Assembly: GCA_007571275.1 (NCBI GenBank)
Contig: RKRS01000281.1
Coordinates: 1-5,463 of the forward strand
Reading direction: 5' to 3'
Source of the DNA: Dehalococcoidia bacterium
Lineage (GTDB): Bacteria > Chloroflexota > Dehalococcoidia > Bin125
Length of the DNA stretch: 5,463 nt
Notes under the pieces: model-generated
The model's input: the letters and a program-made list of their open reading frames with translations, nothing else
What the model was told of the DNA's origin: nothing
The model's database searches: none
Position numbers and translations under genes: made by a program
In this document: in pieces, positions 1-5,345 of the stretch
Layout: every line of letters starts with the position of its first letter
Position numbering within the stretch: position 1 is the first letter of the stretch

Positions 1-495
1 CCAGGGCTGCTGGGCGGGCCAGATTTCCATCGTCACGTGGGTGTCGCCGTTGGTCAGACCCTCCCAGAGCAGCACCGTGTCGCCAGCGATCATGTCGACT
101 TCATAGCCCAACGCGTGTTCGATGATGTATGCGGCGATCCGCACCTGAATCTCGGAGGACTGCCAGTTGAGGTCGGAGAAGACGATGGGCCCGCTGTCGG
201 GACCGACGGGCCCGCTGTAGCCGGAACTCACCGTCTGCTGTTGTTGCTGCTGGTCGCTGGTCGCGGCTGGCTGGGCGGCGTCCTGCTGTTGCTCCTGCGG
301 CTGCGGTTGTGCGTCGCTGGGCTGTGCCGCCTGTTGCTGTTGCGTCTGCTGTGTCTGGGCGGCGCTCGGCTCTGCCGCCTGTGGTTGTGTCTGCTCGTCA
401 TCGCCCGAACAGGCGGTCAGGCCGATGCTGACCAACGCGGCCAGCGCGATCAGCGATGTCAGCCAGAGCGACCGAGAGTTCTTCAGTAACCGAAT
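1..495 (-). CDS. proX: Glycine betaine/choline-class ABC transporter substrate-binding lipoprotein, N-terminal part (runs off left edge)
   Basis: Captures an osmoprotectant outside the membrane and hands it to the permease encoded upstream. The 165 visible residues start with a basic n-region (R2, K5, R8), a hydrophobic core (about 10-26) and a lipobox LTAC with Cys29, so the protein should be lipid-anchored. Residues 30-103 are a Gln/Ala/Pro-rich linker. From I104 the OpuAC/ProX-type domain begins (IVFSDLNWQSSEIQVRIAAY, then GDTVLLWEGLTNGD). W159 in MEIWPA aligns with Trp65 of the E. coli ProX aromatic cage, from memory of that sequence. The frame has no ATG, GTG or TTG in a suitable place. 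An ATT at 495-493 lies 6 nt after a perfect AAGGAGG and gives a sensible signal peptide, so I use it. CTG at 486-484 is the alternative, but its spacing of 15 nt is too long. The family call is firm; the start is less so, and the C-terminus is outside the window. Confidence 0.9.
   Translation of the reverse strand, partial: MRLLKNSRSLWLTSLIALAALVSIGLTACSGDDEQTQPQAAEPSAAQTQQTQQQQAAQPSDAQPQPQEQQQDAAQPAATSDQQQQQQTVSSGYSGPVGPDSGPIVFSDLNWQSSEIQVRIAAYIIEHALGYEVDMIAGDTVLLWEGLTNGDTHVTMEIWPAQQPW
232..408 (-). repeat. Gln-rich low-complexity linker of the substrate-binding protein (CAG/CAA triplets)
   Basis: Codons 30-88 of the lipoprotein contain 24 Gln among 59 residues, with Ala, Pro, Thr and Ser making up most of the rest. 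The longest Gln run is six (residues 82-87). CAG and CAA are mixed, so this is not a pure trinucleotide repeat. It sits directly after the lipidated Cys29 and before the folded ligand-binding domain, which fits a flexible tether. The mixed triplets could still vary in number between strains by slippage or recombination. Confidence 0.85.
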
Positions 496-501
496 GGTGC
501 A

Positions 502-508
502 CCTCCTT
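502..508 (-). promoter_or_regulatory. Ribosome binding site AAGGAGG of proX
   Basis: On the minus strand AAGGAGG is a full match to the anti-Shine-Dalgarno sequence. It is followed by 6 nt (TGCACC) and then ATT. A GTG overlaps the end of this site, but it is too close and opens a different frame that lacks the lipoprotein signal. The site therefore supports initiation at ATT 495-493. Confidence 0.75.
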
Positions 509-514
509 GTGTGA

Positions 515-530
515 CGCAGTACGCACTGCG
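515..530 (-). other. Stem-loop in the leader of proX
   Basis: A perfect 6-bp inverted repeat (CGCAGT / ACTGCG) with a 4-nt loop lies 6 nt upstream of the proX Shine-Dalgarno sequence. No U-tract follows on the minus strand, so it is not an intrinsic terminator. An intercistronic hairpin here could protect the proX part of a processed operon mRNA, which would fit the usual excess of binding protein over permease. That role is inference. Confidence 0.45.
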
Positions 531-578
531 CTCGCTCTGTGCTGAGCCTACCTGATCGCCAAGCCGAGCTGCGCAGAC

Positions 579-656
579 TCAGTCACCGCGCGAGAGGCGA
601 CGAATCAGCGCGCCCGTACTCACAACCAGGGCTTTGGACCCGTCCGGAAACGCATA
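579..656 (-). pseudogene. Degenerate partial tandem copy of the small membrane protein gene (C-terminal half)
   Basis: Twelve bases downstream of the small gene's stop codon, and in the same frame, the minus strand reads YAFPDGSKALVVSTG, then ALIRRLSRGD and a TGA. The C-terminal half of the intact gene reads YAFLGGAKALFVGIG and ends RRLWRLSGDD. Over the first 15 codons (656-612 against 767-723) I count 34 of 45 identical bases and 9 of 15 identical residues. The copy then appears to lack about five codons of the second membrane helix and resumes at RRL. It has no start codon or ribosome binding site of its own and introduces Pro and Asp into the helix. I read it as a decayed partial tandem duplication. 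Chance similarity is less likely but was not tested statistically. Confidence 0.55.
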
Positions 657-665
657 CGAGGACAG

Positions 666-881
666 CTAATCGTCGCCACTCAAACGCCATAGCCGACGCG
701 CCAGCCAGAGCGTCAACAGAATGCCAATGCCCACAAACAGCGCTTTGGCCCCGCCCAGAAATGCGTAGTTCCATAACTCCGTATCAGCTAACGCCAGGCC
801 GGTGATTACCCACCAGCCTAGCACCGACGCCAGCAGCGTCGCCTGGTCGAGCGCTCGCCGATCACGCAACAGTTTGAACAT
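666..881 (-). CDS. Small two-helix membrane protein in the osmoprotectant transporter operon, function unknown
   Basis: Encodes 71 residues. A short basic N-terminus (KLLRDRR, 3-9) is followed by a hydrophobic segment at about 16-32 (LLASVLGWWVITGLALA), a short loop DTELWN (33-38), a second hydrophobic segment at about 40-61, and a basic/acidic tail ARRLWRLSGDD. Two membrane helices with both ends in the cytoplasm is the likely topology, by the positive-inside rule. The ATG at 881-879 has GAGGTG six nt upstream; an in-frame GTG at 890 overlaps that site and is less likely. It lies 45 nt after the permease stop and precedes proX, in the same direction, so it is very probably co-transcribed. 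I do not recognise a family. It could be an accessory subunit or stability factor of the transporter (inference). A degenerate copy of its C-terminal half follows immediately. Confidence 0.75.
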   Translation of the reverse strand: MFKLLRDRRALDQATLLASVLGWWVITGLALADTELWNYAFLGGAKALFVGIGILLTLWLARRLWRLSGDD

Positions 882-899
882 GCTTGTCACCTCATCCCG

Positions 900-914
900 G
901 CCGCAAGGCGCGGC
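900..914 (-). other. Small GC hairpin between permease gene and small membrane gene
   Basis: A 5-bp all-GC inverted repeat, GCCGC / GCGGC, with a 5-nt loop lies in the 45-nt gap, 6 nt upstream of the GAGGTG ribosome binding site of the small gene. There is no U-tract. It could be a stabilising or spacing structure, or chance in GC-rich DNA. Confidence 0.25.
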
Positions 915-926
915 TCGCAATCTCTT

Positions 927-2015
927 TTAAGGCGCGACAGGGTTGGCTGGTGGTCGCGCAACTTCGTCGGCTGCGCCGCTGCCCTCGTAGGCCGCGCGTT
1001 GCCGCTCTGCAAACGACTGAGTCACACGGTCTGTGATGATCGCCAACACGACGATGCCGAGTCCACCAACGACCGCCTGCCCGTGCTCGAGGCGTCCCAG
1101 TCCCTGGTAGACCACCCCGCCGAGCCCTCCAGCTCCGACCAAGGCTGCGATCGCGAGCATCGCCAACGCCATCAGGGTCGTCTGGTTGACCCCGGCCATG
1201 ATCGTTGGAATCGCCAACGGAATCTTGACGTTGAGCAGCATCTGTCGGCGCGTCATACCAAACGATTCGGCCGCCTCCAGCGTCTCCGTAGGAAGCTGGC
1301 GAATCCCCAGATTTGTCAAGCGGATCGCCGGTGGGGTCGCATAGATCAGGGTGGCGAAGATACCAGGCAGATCTCCCAAACTCAGTAAGGCGACCGCAGG
1401 CACCAGATAGACGAAACTCGGCAACGTCTGCATCATGTCGAGAAATGGACGAAAGAGAGCGTCGACCGTGTCGCTTTGTGAGGCGAGTATCCCGAGCGGG
1501 ATCGCAATGATCAGCGAGAGCGAGACCGACACGATGATGAACGCCAGTGTCTCCATCGTTTCGATCCAGTAGCCGAACGCCGCTAGCAGAATCAGCGATC
1601 CGACTGCGAACAGCGCCAGCCGGAAATTGACCACGCGCCAACACAGCAATCCGGTTGCGATGACGATCGCCGGCCATGGCGCCCAGAACAGCATGTCGCC
1701 AAAGGCCACCAGGAACCAAACGCCGACATCTTTGATTACCTCGATGATTCCCTGAAACGTCCTCTGGAACCATTCGATCGCATCTTTGATCCATAGTTCA
1801 ACATCGCGACCGACATTGACCGGAAATTCGATCGCGTTCGCCTCGAGCGCGGCGACGAACGCGATCACTGCAGCGCCAATCAGTGCAGCGCTCACCCACC
1901 AACGCTCAGGCAGTTGAGCCGTTGGGCGGCGCATCCAGTCACGCACTTGCGCTTGCGCGAGCCACGGCCAATTCGAAAAGTGAGTTCTTGGAGTAAACCC
2001 GCCGCCTGCTTCCAT
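927..2015 (-). CDS. proW: Glycine betaine/proline betaine-type ABC transporter permease
   Basis: Inner-membrane channel subunit that works as a dimer with the ATPase encoded just upstream and receives substrate from ProX. It has 362 residues. A soluble amphipathic N-terminus (about 1-40) precedes hydrophobic segments at roughly 41-58, 98-123, 131-149, 156-178, 200-226, 270-297 and 313-328. The coupling (EAA) loop is clear at about 243-270: TETLEAAESFGMTRRQMLL followed by VKIPLAIPTI, which docks on the ATPase. LVGAGGLGGVVYQGL (292-306) is typical of the ProW/OpuAB family. The C-terminus carries a polar Pro/Ala-rich tail. I start at ATG 2015-2013 because GAGGAGG lies 5 nt upstream; the longer frame from 2057 would overlap the ATPase and has no such support. 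The ATPase stop overlaps this ribosome binding site, which implies translational coupling. Confidence 0.94.
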   Translation of the reverse strand: MEAGGGFTPRTHFSNWPWLAQAQVRDWMRRPTAQLPERWWVSAALIGAAVIAFVAALEANAIEFPVNVGRDVELWIKDAIEWFQRTFQGIIEVIKDVGVWFLVAFGDMLFWAPWPAIVIATGLLCWRVVNFRLALFAVGSLILLAAFGYWIETMETLAFIIVSVSLSLIIAIPLGILASQSDTVDALFRPFLDMMQTLPSFVYLVPAVALLSLGDLPGIFATLIYATPPAIRLTNLGIRQLPTETLEAAESFGMTRRQMLLNVKIPLAIPTIMAGVNQTTLMALAMLAIAALVGAGGLGGVVYQGLGRLEHGQAVVGGLGIVVLAIITDRVTQSFAERQRAAYEGSGAADEVARPPANPVAP

Positions 2016-2020
2016 ACTGG

Positions 2021-2027
2021 CCTCCTC
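2021..2027 (-). promoter_or_regulatory. Ribosome binding site GAGGAGG of proW, overlapping the proV stop codon
   Basis: GAGGAGG on the minus strand overlaps the last bases of proV (TGA at 2028-2026) and lies 5 nt before ATG 2015-2013. It fixes the proW start 14 codons inside the longest open frame. The ten-base gap between the two genes is typical of coupled translation. Confidence 0.85.
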
Positions 2028-3093
2028 AGTTTCGCGCCACAGCAGCGGCGGCTTCATCCGACGCCATTGCTCTCGCCAGACGCTCCAACGGAATCACGCC
2101 GACCACCTGGCCGCCCTCATCCAGCACCCGCAGCGGATGCGTCGCCCGCAGACCGGCCGGCACCAGATCATCCAGAACCGCATCCTCCGGCACTGACTCC
2201 GAGGCGCTCATCGGGCCAGCCAGTGCCTGGGGGCTACTATCCATAATCGAAGCCGCCGTGATCATCCCGTGCAGGCGGACGTCCTGCGTGAACTCGCGGA
2301 CGAAGTCGTCGCGCGGATTCAGGACTACTTCATTGGGCGCGTCCTCTTGCACGACCGTGCCGTCTCGCATGATCGCGATGCGGTCGCCGACCCGCACCGC
2401 CTCATTGAGGTCGTGCGTGATGAAGACGATGGTTTTCTGCACTTCCTGCTGTAGTTGCAGCAGCTCGTCCTGCAGGTCACGACGGATCACCGGGTCGAGC
2501 GCGGAGAATGGCTCGTCCATCAGCATCAGGGGCGTATCCAGCGCCAGCGCGCGGGCCAGACCGACGCGTTGCTTCATCCCACCCGAGAGCTGACTCGGCA
2601 TTGCCCCCCCCCATTCGCCGAGACCGACCAGCTCCAGCGCCTCCACCGCGCGCCGTCGCCGCTCACGCTTCTCGACCCCGCCGACCTCCAGTGGAAAGCC
2701 GATGTTGTCCAGCACATTGCGGTGTGGCATCAGACCGAAATGCTGGAAGACCATCGCCATGTCGCGGCGGCGCACCTCGCGCAGCTCGTCCTCACCCATT
2801 GCCGTGACTTCGCGGCCACCCAACCAGACCTCGCCCAGCGATGGTTCAATCAACCGATTGATGCAGCGCACGAGCGTCGATTTACCGCATCCGGACAACC
2901 CCATCACGACGAAGAGTTCGCCCCGCCTGATGTCAATATTGATGTCGCGCAGGCCGACGACCGCTCCGGTCTCCTCCTGGATCTCATCTTTGGCTCGGCC
3001 CTGCAGGGCCAGTTCCAGCCCGGCGCCGTCATCAGCGAAGACCTTGTACAGGCCTCGGATCGAGAGCGCCGCCTCTTGATCTCTTCGTTGCAC
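2026..3093 (-). CDS. proV: Glycine betaine/proline betaine-type ABC transporter ATP-binding protein
   Basis: Cytoplasmic ATPase that powers osmoprotectant import through ProW. Of 355 residues, about 1-265 form a complete nucleotide-binding domain: Walker A GLSGCGKST (65-73), Q-loop Q117 in VFQHFGLMPH, signature LSGGMKQR (169-176), Walker B LMLMDE (189-194), D-loop SALD (197-200) and switch H227 in ITHD. The segment before Walker A (LALQGRAKDEIQEETGAVVGL) is characteristic of the ProV/OpuAA family. The C-terminus (about 262-350) is CBS-like, but only one recognisable motif is visible (about 303-345, ending VVGVIPLERLARAMA) with a shrunken first half, shorter than the two tandem CBS motifs of the roughly 400-residue E. 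coli ProV. The start is GTG 3093-3091, with AAGGAG 5 nt upstream. A nine-G run lies within codons 160-164. Confidence 0.95.
   Translation of the reverse strand: MQRRDQEAALSIRGLYKVFADDGAGLELALQGRAKDEIQEETGAVVGLRDINIDIRRGELFVVMGLSGCGKSTLVRCINRLIEPSLGEVWLGGREVTAMGEDELREVRRRDMAMVFQHFGLMPHRNVLDNIGFPLEVGGVEKRERRRRAVEALELVGLGEWGGAMPSQLSGGMKQRVGLARALALDTPLMLMDEPFSALDPVIRRDLQDELLQLQQEVQKTIVFITHDLNEAVRVGDRIAIMRDGTVVQEDAPNEVVLNPRDDFVREFTQDVRLHGMITAASIMDSSPQALAGPMSASESVPEDAVLDDLVPAGLRATHPLRVLDEGGQVVGVIPLERLARAMASDEAAAAVARN
2604..2612 (-). repeat. Nine-base G homopolymer inside proV
   Basis: Nine consecutive C on the plus strand are read as G on the coding strand and encode the W-G-G-A stretch just before the ABC signature (residues 161-164). 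Spacing from VGLGEW to LSGGM matches the family, so the frame is intact as given. Such a run is prone to polymerase slippage and to sequencing error; a one-base change would truncate the ATPase before its signature motif. Confidence 0.95.
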
Positions 3094-3098
3094 GCGCT

Positions 3099-3104
3099 CT
3101 CCTT
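3099..3104 (-). promoter_or_regulatory. Ribosome binding site AAGGAG of proV
   Basis: AAGGAG lies 5 nt upstream of GTG 3093-3091 and supports the GTG initiation codon for the ATPase. No alternative ATG is available near the family N-terminus. Confidence 0.75.
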
Positions 3105-3122
3105 CGCACTCTGTGGCTCAAT

Positions 3123-3136
3123 CTGTCAGCCGACAG
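3123..3136. promoter_or_regulatory. Short palindrome in the divergent intergenic spacer (possible operator)
   Basis: CTGTC-AGCC-GACAG is a perfect 5-bp inverted repeat with a 4-nt centre. It lies in the 89-nt spacer between the divergent starts of proV and the lipoprotein gene, where promoters for both directions must overlap if each has its own. I found no convincing -35/-10 pair in either direction, so an operator role is only a suggestion. Confidence 0.25.
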
Positions 3137-3182
3137 GCCATTCACGAGTTGGTTATCGCAGAGCAGACTAACCTCTTCGTTA

Positions 3183-3626
3183 ATGTCGACCGATCGCGCT
3201 GGCCTCACCGGACTGCTTGTGCTGATCGCACTGATCATTCTGTCAGCCGCGGCCTGCAATTCGTCCGGAGCGGGAATCTTCTCGGGGATCGGTGGTTCCG
3301 CAGTGGCGGCCCTACACATTGACGAGCAGGCTGACGACAAAGCGGTGCTGACTCCGCTCAACCGCGCACTCAAGCTGGATGAGCCGTTCTGGTTGCGGCT
3401 GGAGATGAACGAGTCGGTCGATGCTGACCACATACTAGTGCGCATCGAGTACGACGCTGGCGCGCGCGAGTTCTTCGAACTCAACGATTATCGCTTCGAT
3501 GATCTCGAGCCGCCCTGGCGGGTCGCCGCGATCCCGCTGCAGCTCAACGACGACGGCGACTTCAACATCGCGCTGATCGTCAACTCGCGCAAAGTGACGG
3601 ATGTCAAGGTGACGGTCGAAAACTGA
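3183..3626 (+). CDS. Putative secreted lipoprotein of unknown function
   Basis: Encodes 147 residues. A short N-terminus with R5, a strongly hydrophobic core (GLLVLIALIILSAAA, 10-24) and Cys25 look like a lipoprotein signal peptide, although the AAAC lipobox is weaker than the consensus. The mature part is acidic, with alternating hydrophobic stretches (FWLRLEM, HILVRIEYD, WRVAAIPLQL, FNIALIV, VKVTVEN) that suggest a small beta-sandwich of immunoglobulin-like type. I do not recognise a family. The N-terminal segment could instead be an uncleaved membrane anchor. No Shine-Dalgarno sequence precedes ATG 3183, unlike most neighbours, so initiation may be leaderless or weak; no alternative in-frame start upstream looks better. 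It is divergent from the transporter operon and 80 nt upstream of fhs in the same direction. The gene is probably real given its signal peptide and plausible codon usage. Confidence 0.75.
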   Translation: MSTDRAGLTGLLVLIALIILSAAACNSSGAGIFSGIGGSAVAALHIDEQADDKAVLTPLNRALKLDEPFWLRLEMNESVDADHILVRIEYDAGAREFFELNDYRFDDLEPPWRVAAIPLQLNDDGDFNIALIVNSRKVTDVKVTVEN

Positions 3627-3667
3627 CCGAGCGGTCGCCGACGGAGGACCGGCAGCGAATCTGGCTG

Positions 3668-3704
3668 CGCTACCCTGCTAACCGAAGCGAGCTGAGGGGT
3701 AGCG
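3668..3704 (+). promoter_or_regulatory. Inverted repeat that partly buries the fhs ribosome binding site
   Basis: CGCTACCC (3668-3675) pairs perfectly with GGGTAGCG (3697-3704) across a 21-nt loop. The likely fhs Shine-Dalgarno sequence, GAGGGG (3694-3699, 7 nt before the ATG), shares its last three G with the 3' arm. If the hairpin forms in mRNA, it would partly block ribosome access. No U-tract follows, so it is not a terminator. I do not recognise a known riboswitch class. A further set of short complementary segments (GACCG 3625-3629, CGGTC 3632-3636, GACCG 3647-3651) lies upstream in the same leader. Confidence 0.5.
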
Positions 3705-3706
3705 AT

Positions 3707-5335
3707 ATGCGACCGATCGTCGATGTGGCGGCCGACCTGGGCTTGGGCGAGGATGACCTCGATCTCTATGGACGACATAAAGCGAAACTGACCGCCGACG
3801 CGCTCGAGCGGCTGCAATCGCGACCGCAGGGCGATCTGGTCCTGGTCACCGGCATGACGCCCACGACTGCCGGGGAGGGCAAGACGACCACGGCGATCGG
3901 GCTGACGCAAGCCTTGCGAACATCTGGAGCCAGCGCCGCCGTGGCGCTGCGTGAACCGTCGATGGGCCCGGTGTTCGGCATCAAAGGCGGCGGTACCGGC
4001 GGCGGCGGCTCGCAAATCCTGCCAGCTGACGACATCAATCTGCATTTCACCGGCGATCTGCACGCCGTGACCGCCGCCAACAACCTGCTGGCGGCGGCGA
4101 TCGACAATTCGCTCTTCCACGGCAACCAGTTGGGGCTGGACCCCCGTCGGATTACCTGGCGGCGCTGCATCGACATGAACGATCGCGCGCTGCGCGGAGC
4201 GGTGATCGGGATGGGCGGCACGACTGACGGGATCCCACGCGAGGAGGCGTTCGACATCACGCCAGCGTCGGAAGTGATGGCCATCCTGTCTGTCGCGAGC
4301 GACCTGGATGATCTGCATCGCCGACTCGGCGATGTGATTGTCGGCTACACAGCCTCGACGCCGATCCAGCCGATTATCTGCCGCGACCTACAGGTAGACA
4401 GCGCGATGACCGTGCTGCTCAAGGAGGCGATCCGCCCGAACCTGGTTCAGACCGGTGAGGGCGGTCCCGCCTTTGTGCATGGCGGACCATTCGCCAACAT
4501 CGCGCTCGGTTGCAACTCGATCACCGCAACACGCGCGGCGCTCGGTAGTGCGGACATCACGGTCACCGAGGCCGGCTTCGGCTCAGATCTGGGCGCGGAG
4601 AAGTTCTTCAACGTGGTCTCGCGCATCGGTGAATTCGAGCCCCAGGCGGCGGTCATCGTGGCCACCGCCCGGGCGATCAAGCGTCACGGTGGCCGACCAG
4701 CCAGGGACCTCGAGGTCGAGGACCTGGCGGCGCTCGAAGCGGGCCTGCCGAATCTCGACGCCCATATCGACAACGTGCAACAGCACGGCGTGATTCCTAT
4801 TGTCGCGGTCAACCAGTTTCCGTCCGATACACAGGCAGAGCTAGATGCGGTGCGCTCGCACTGCCACCAGCGCGGCGTCAGAGCAGCGATCGCCAACCCC
4901 TACGGCGGCGGCGAGGCTTGCGTCGATCTGGCCATACAAGTGCGGGAGGCGCTGTCTGCTGAACGACCAGGATTCCAGCGGTTGTATGACCTGGATGACT
5001 CGCTCAAGAGCAAGATCGAATCGGTCGCCCGTCAGGTTTATGGCGCCGAAACCGTCACCTATCTGCGGCGAGCCGAGCTCACCCTGAGACGAGCGCAGCG
5101 GCTCGGTCAACAGGCTTGGCCGGTCTGCATCGCCAAGACGCAGTACTCGCTGTCGGACGACCCGGCTCGGCTTGGCCGACCGACCGAGCACGAGTTCACC
5201 GTGCGCGACGTGCGTCCCTCGGCTGGCGCCGGCTTTGTCGTGATCATCTCCGGCGAGATCATGACGATGCCCGGGCTACCCCGATCGCCAGCGGCAACGC
5301 AGTTTGATCACAACGCCGAAACGCATACCGGCTGA
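3707..5335 (+). CDS. fhs: Formate-tetrahydrofolate ligase (10-formyl-THF synthetase)
   Basis: Catalyses formate + ATP + tetrahydrofolate to 10-formyl-THF + ADP + phosphate in the cytoplasm, feeding purine, formyl-Met and one-carbon metabolism. The 542 residues cover the whole family (usually about 555-560). Visible blocks in order are: P-loop TPTTAGEGKTTT (51-62); REPSMGPVFGIKGGGTGGGG (82-101); DINLHFTGDLHAVTAANNLL (from 109); RCIDMNDRALR; EGGPAFVHGGPFANIALGCN; TEAGFGSDLGAEKFFNV; and a C-terminal GEIMTMPGLPRSPAA. The Tyr that usually ends the GGAAGGGY block is Gly101 here, and the C-terminus is slightly short after MPGLP. ATG 3707 has GAGGGG 7 nt upstream, partly inside a hairpin. The nudC-like gene follows after 10 nt. 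No other folate or acetogenesis gene is visible, so a general anabolic role is likelier than acetogenesis. Confidence 0.97.
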   Translation: MRPIVDVAADLGLGEDDLDLYGRHKAKLTADALERLQSRPQGDLVLVTGMTPTTAGEGKTTTAIGLTQALRTSGASAAVALREPSMGPVFGIKGGGTGGGGSQILPADDINLHFTGDLHAVTAANNLLAAAIDNSLFHGNQLGLDPRRITWRRCIDMNDRALRGAVIGMGGTTDGIPREEAFDITPASEVMAILSVASDLDDLHRRLGDVIVGYTASTPIQPIICRDLQVDSAMTVLLKEAIRPNLVQTGEGGPAFVHGGPFANIALGCNSITATRAALGSADITVTEAGFGSDLGAEKFFNVVSRIGEFEPQAAVIVATARAIKRHGGRPARDLEVEDLAALEAGLPNLDAHIDNVQQHGVIPIVAVNQFPSDTQAELDAVRSHCHQRGVRAAIANPYGGGEACVDLAIQVREALSAERPGFQRLYDLDDSLKSKIESVARQVYGAETVTYLRRAELTLRRAQRLGQQAWPVCIAKTQYSLSDDPARLGRPTEHEFTVRDVRPSAGAGFVVIISGEIMTMPGLPRSPAATQFDHNAETHTG

Positions 5336-5345
5336 GCAGAGAGTT

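Noticed and set aside
37..489. 150-codon Leu-rich open frame on the plus strand
   Set aside because: It is the reverse complement of the Gln-rich linker (CAG/CAA becoming CTG/TTG) and not an independent membrane protein.
539..805. Plus-strand frame with repeated 'GLWTRPE' and 'ALWPRPE' segments
   Set aside because: The internal repeat is the reverse-strand reflection of the duplicated small membrane gene segment; there is no ribosome binding site and no family resemblance.
892..1794. 300-codon open frame on the minus strand overlapping the permease gene
   Set aside because: It is a shadow of proW in another frame, rich in Arg and lacking domains, while the proW frame shows clear family motifs and a ribosome binding site.
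2455..3171. 238-codon open frame on the plus strand opposite proV
   Set aside because: It lies antisense to a complete, motif-bearing ATPase and has His/Arg/Gln-rich shadow composition with no recognisable domain.
3122..3249. An 11-base repeat TCTGTCAGCCG at 3122-3132 and 3239-3249
   Set aside because: The second copy lies inside the signal peptide coding sequence and does not keep the palindrome; it is probably chance.
3625..3636. GACCGAGCGGTC palindrome at the lipoprotein stop codon as a terminator
   Set aside because: The loop would be only 2 nt, or the stem only 4 bp, and no T-tract follows.
3488..4318. 276-codon open frame on the minus strand opposite the lipoprotein gene end and fhs
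   Set aside because: It is antisense to the conserved fhs N-terminus and has low-complexity Arg/Gln content without domains.
1148..4895. Scattered GCGATCGC and other GATC-containing octamers
   Set aside because: They are too few to be called an over-represented element such as HIP1 without genome-wide counts, and they are expected in GC-rich coding DNA.
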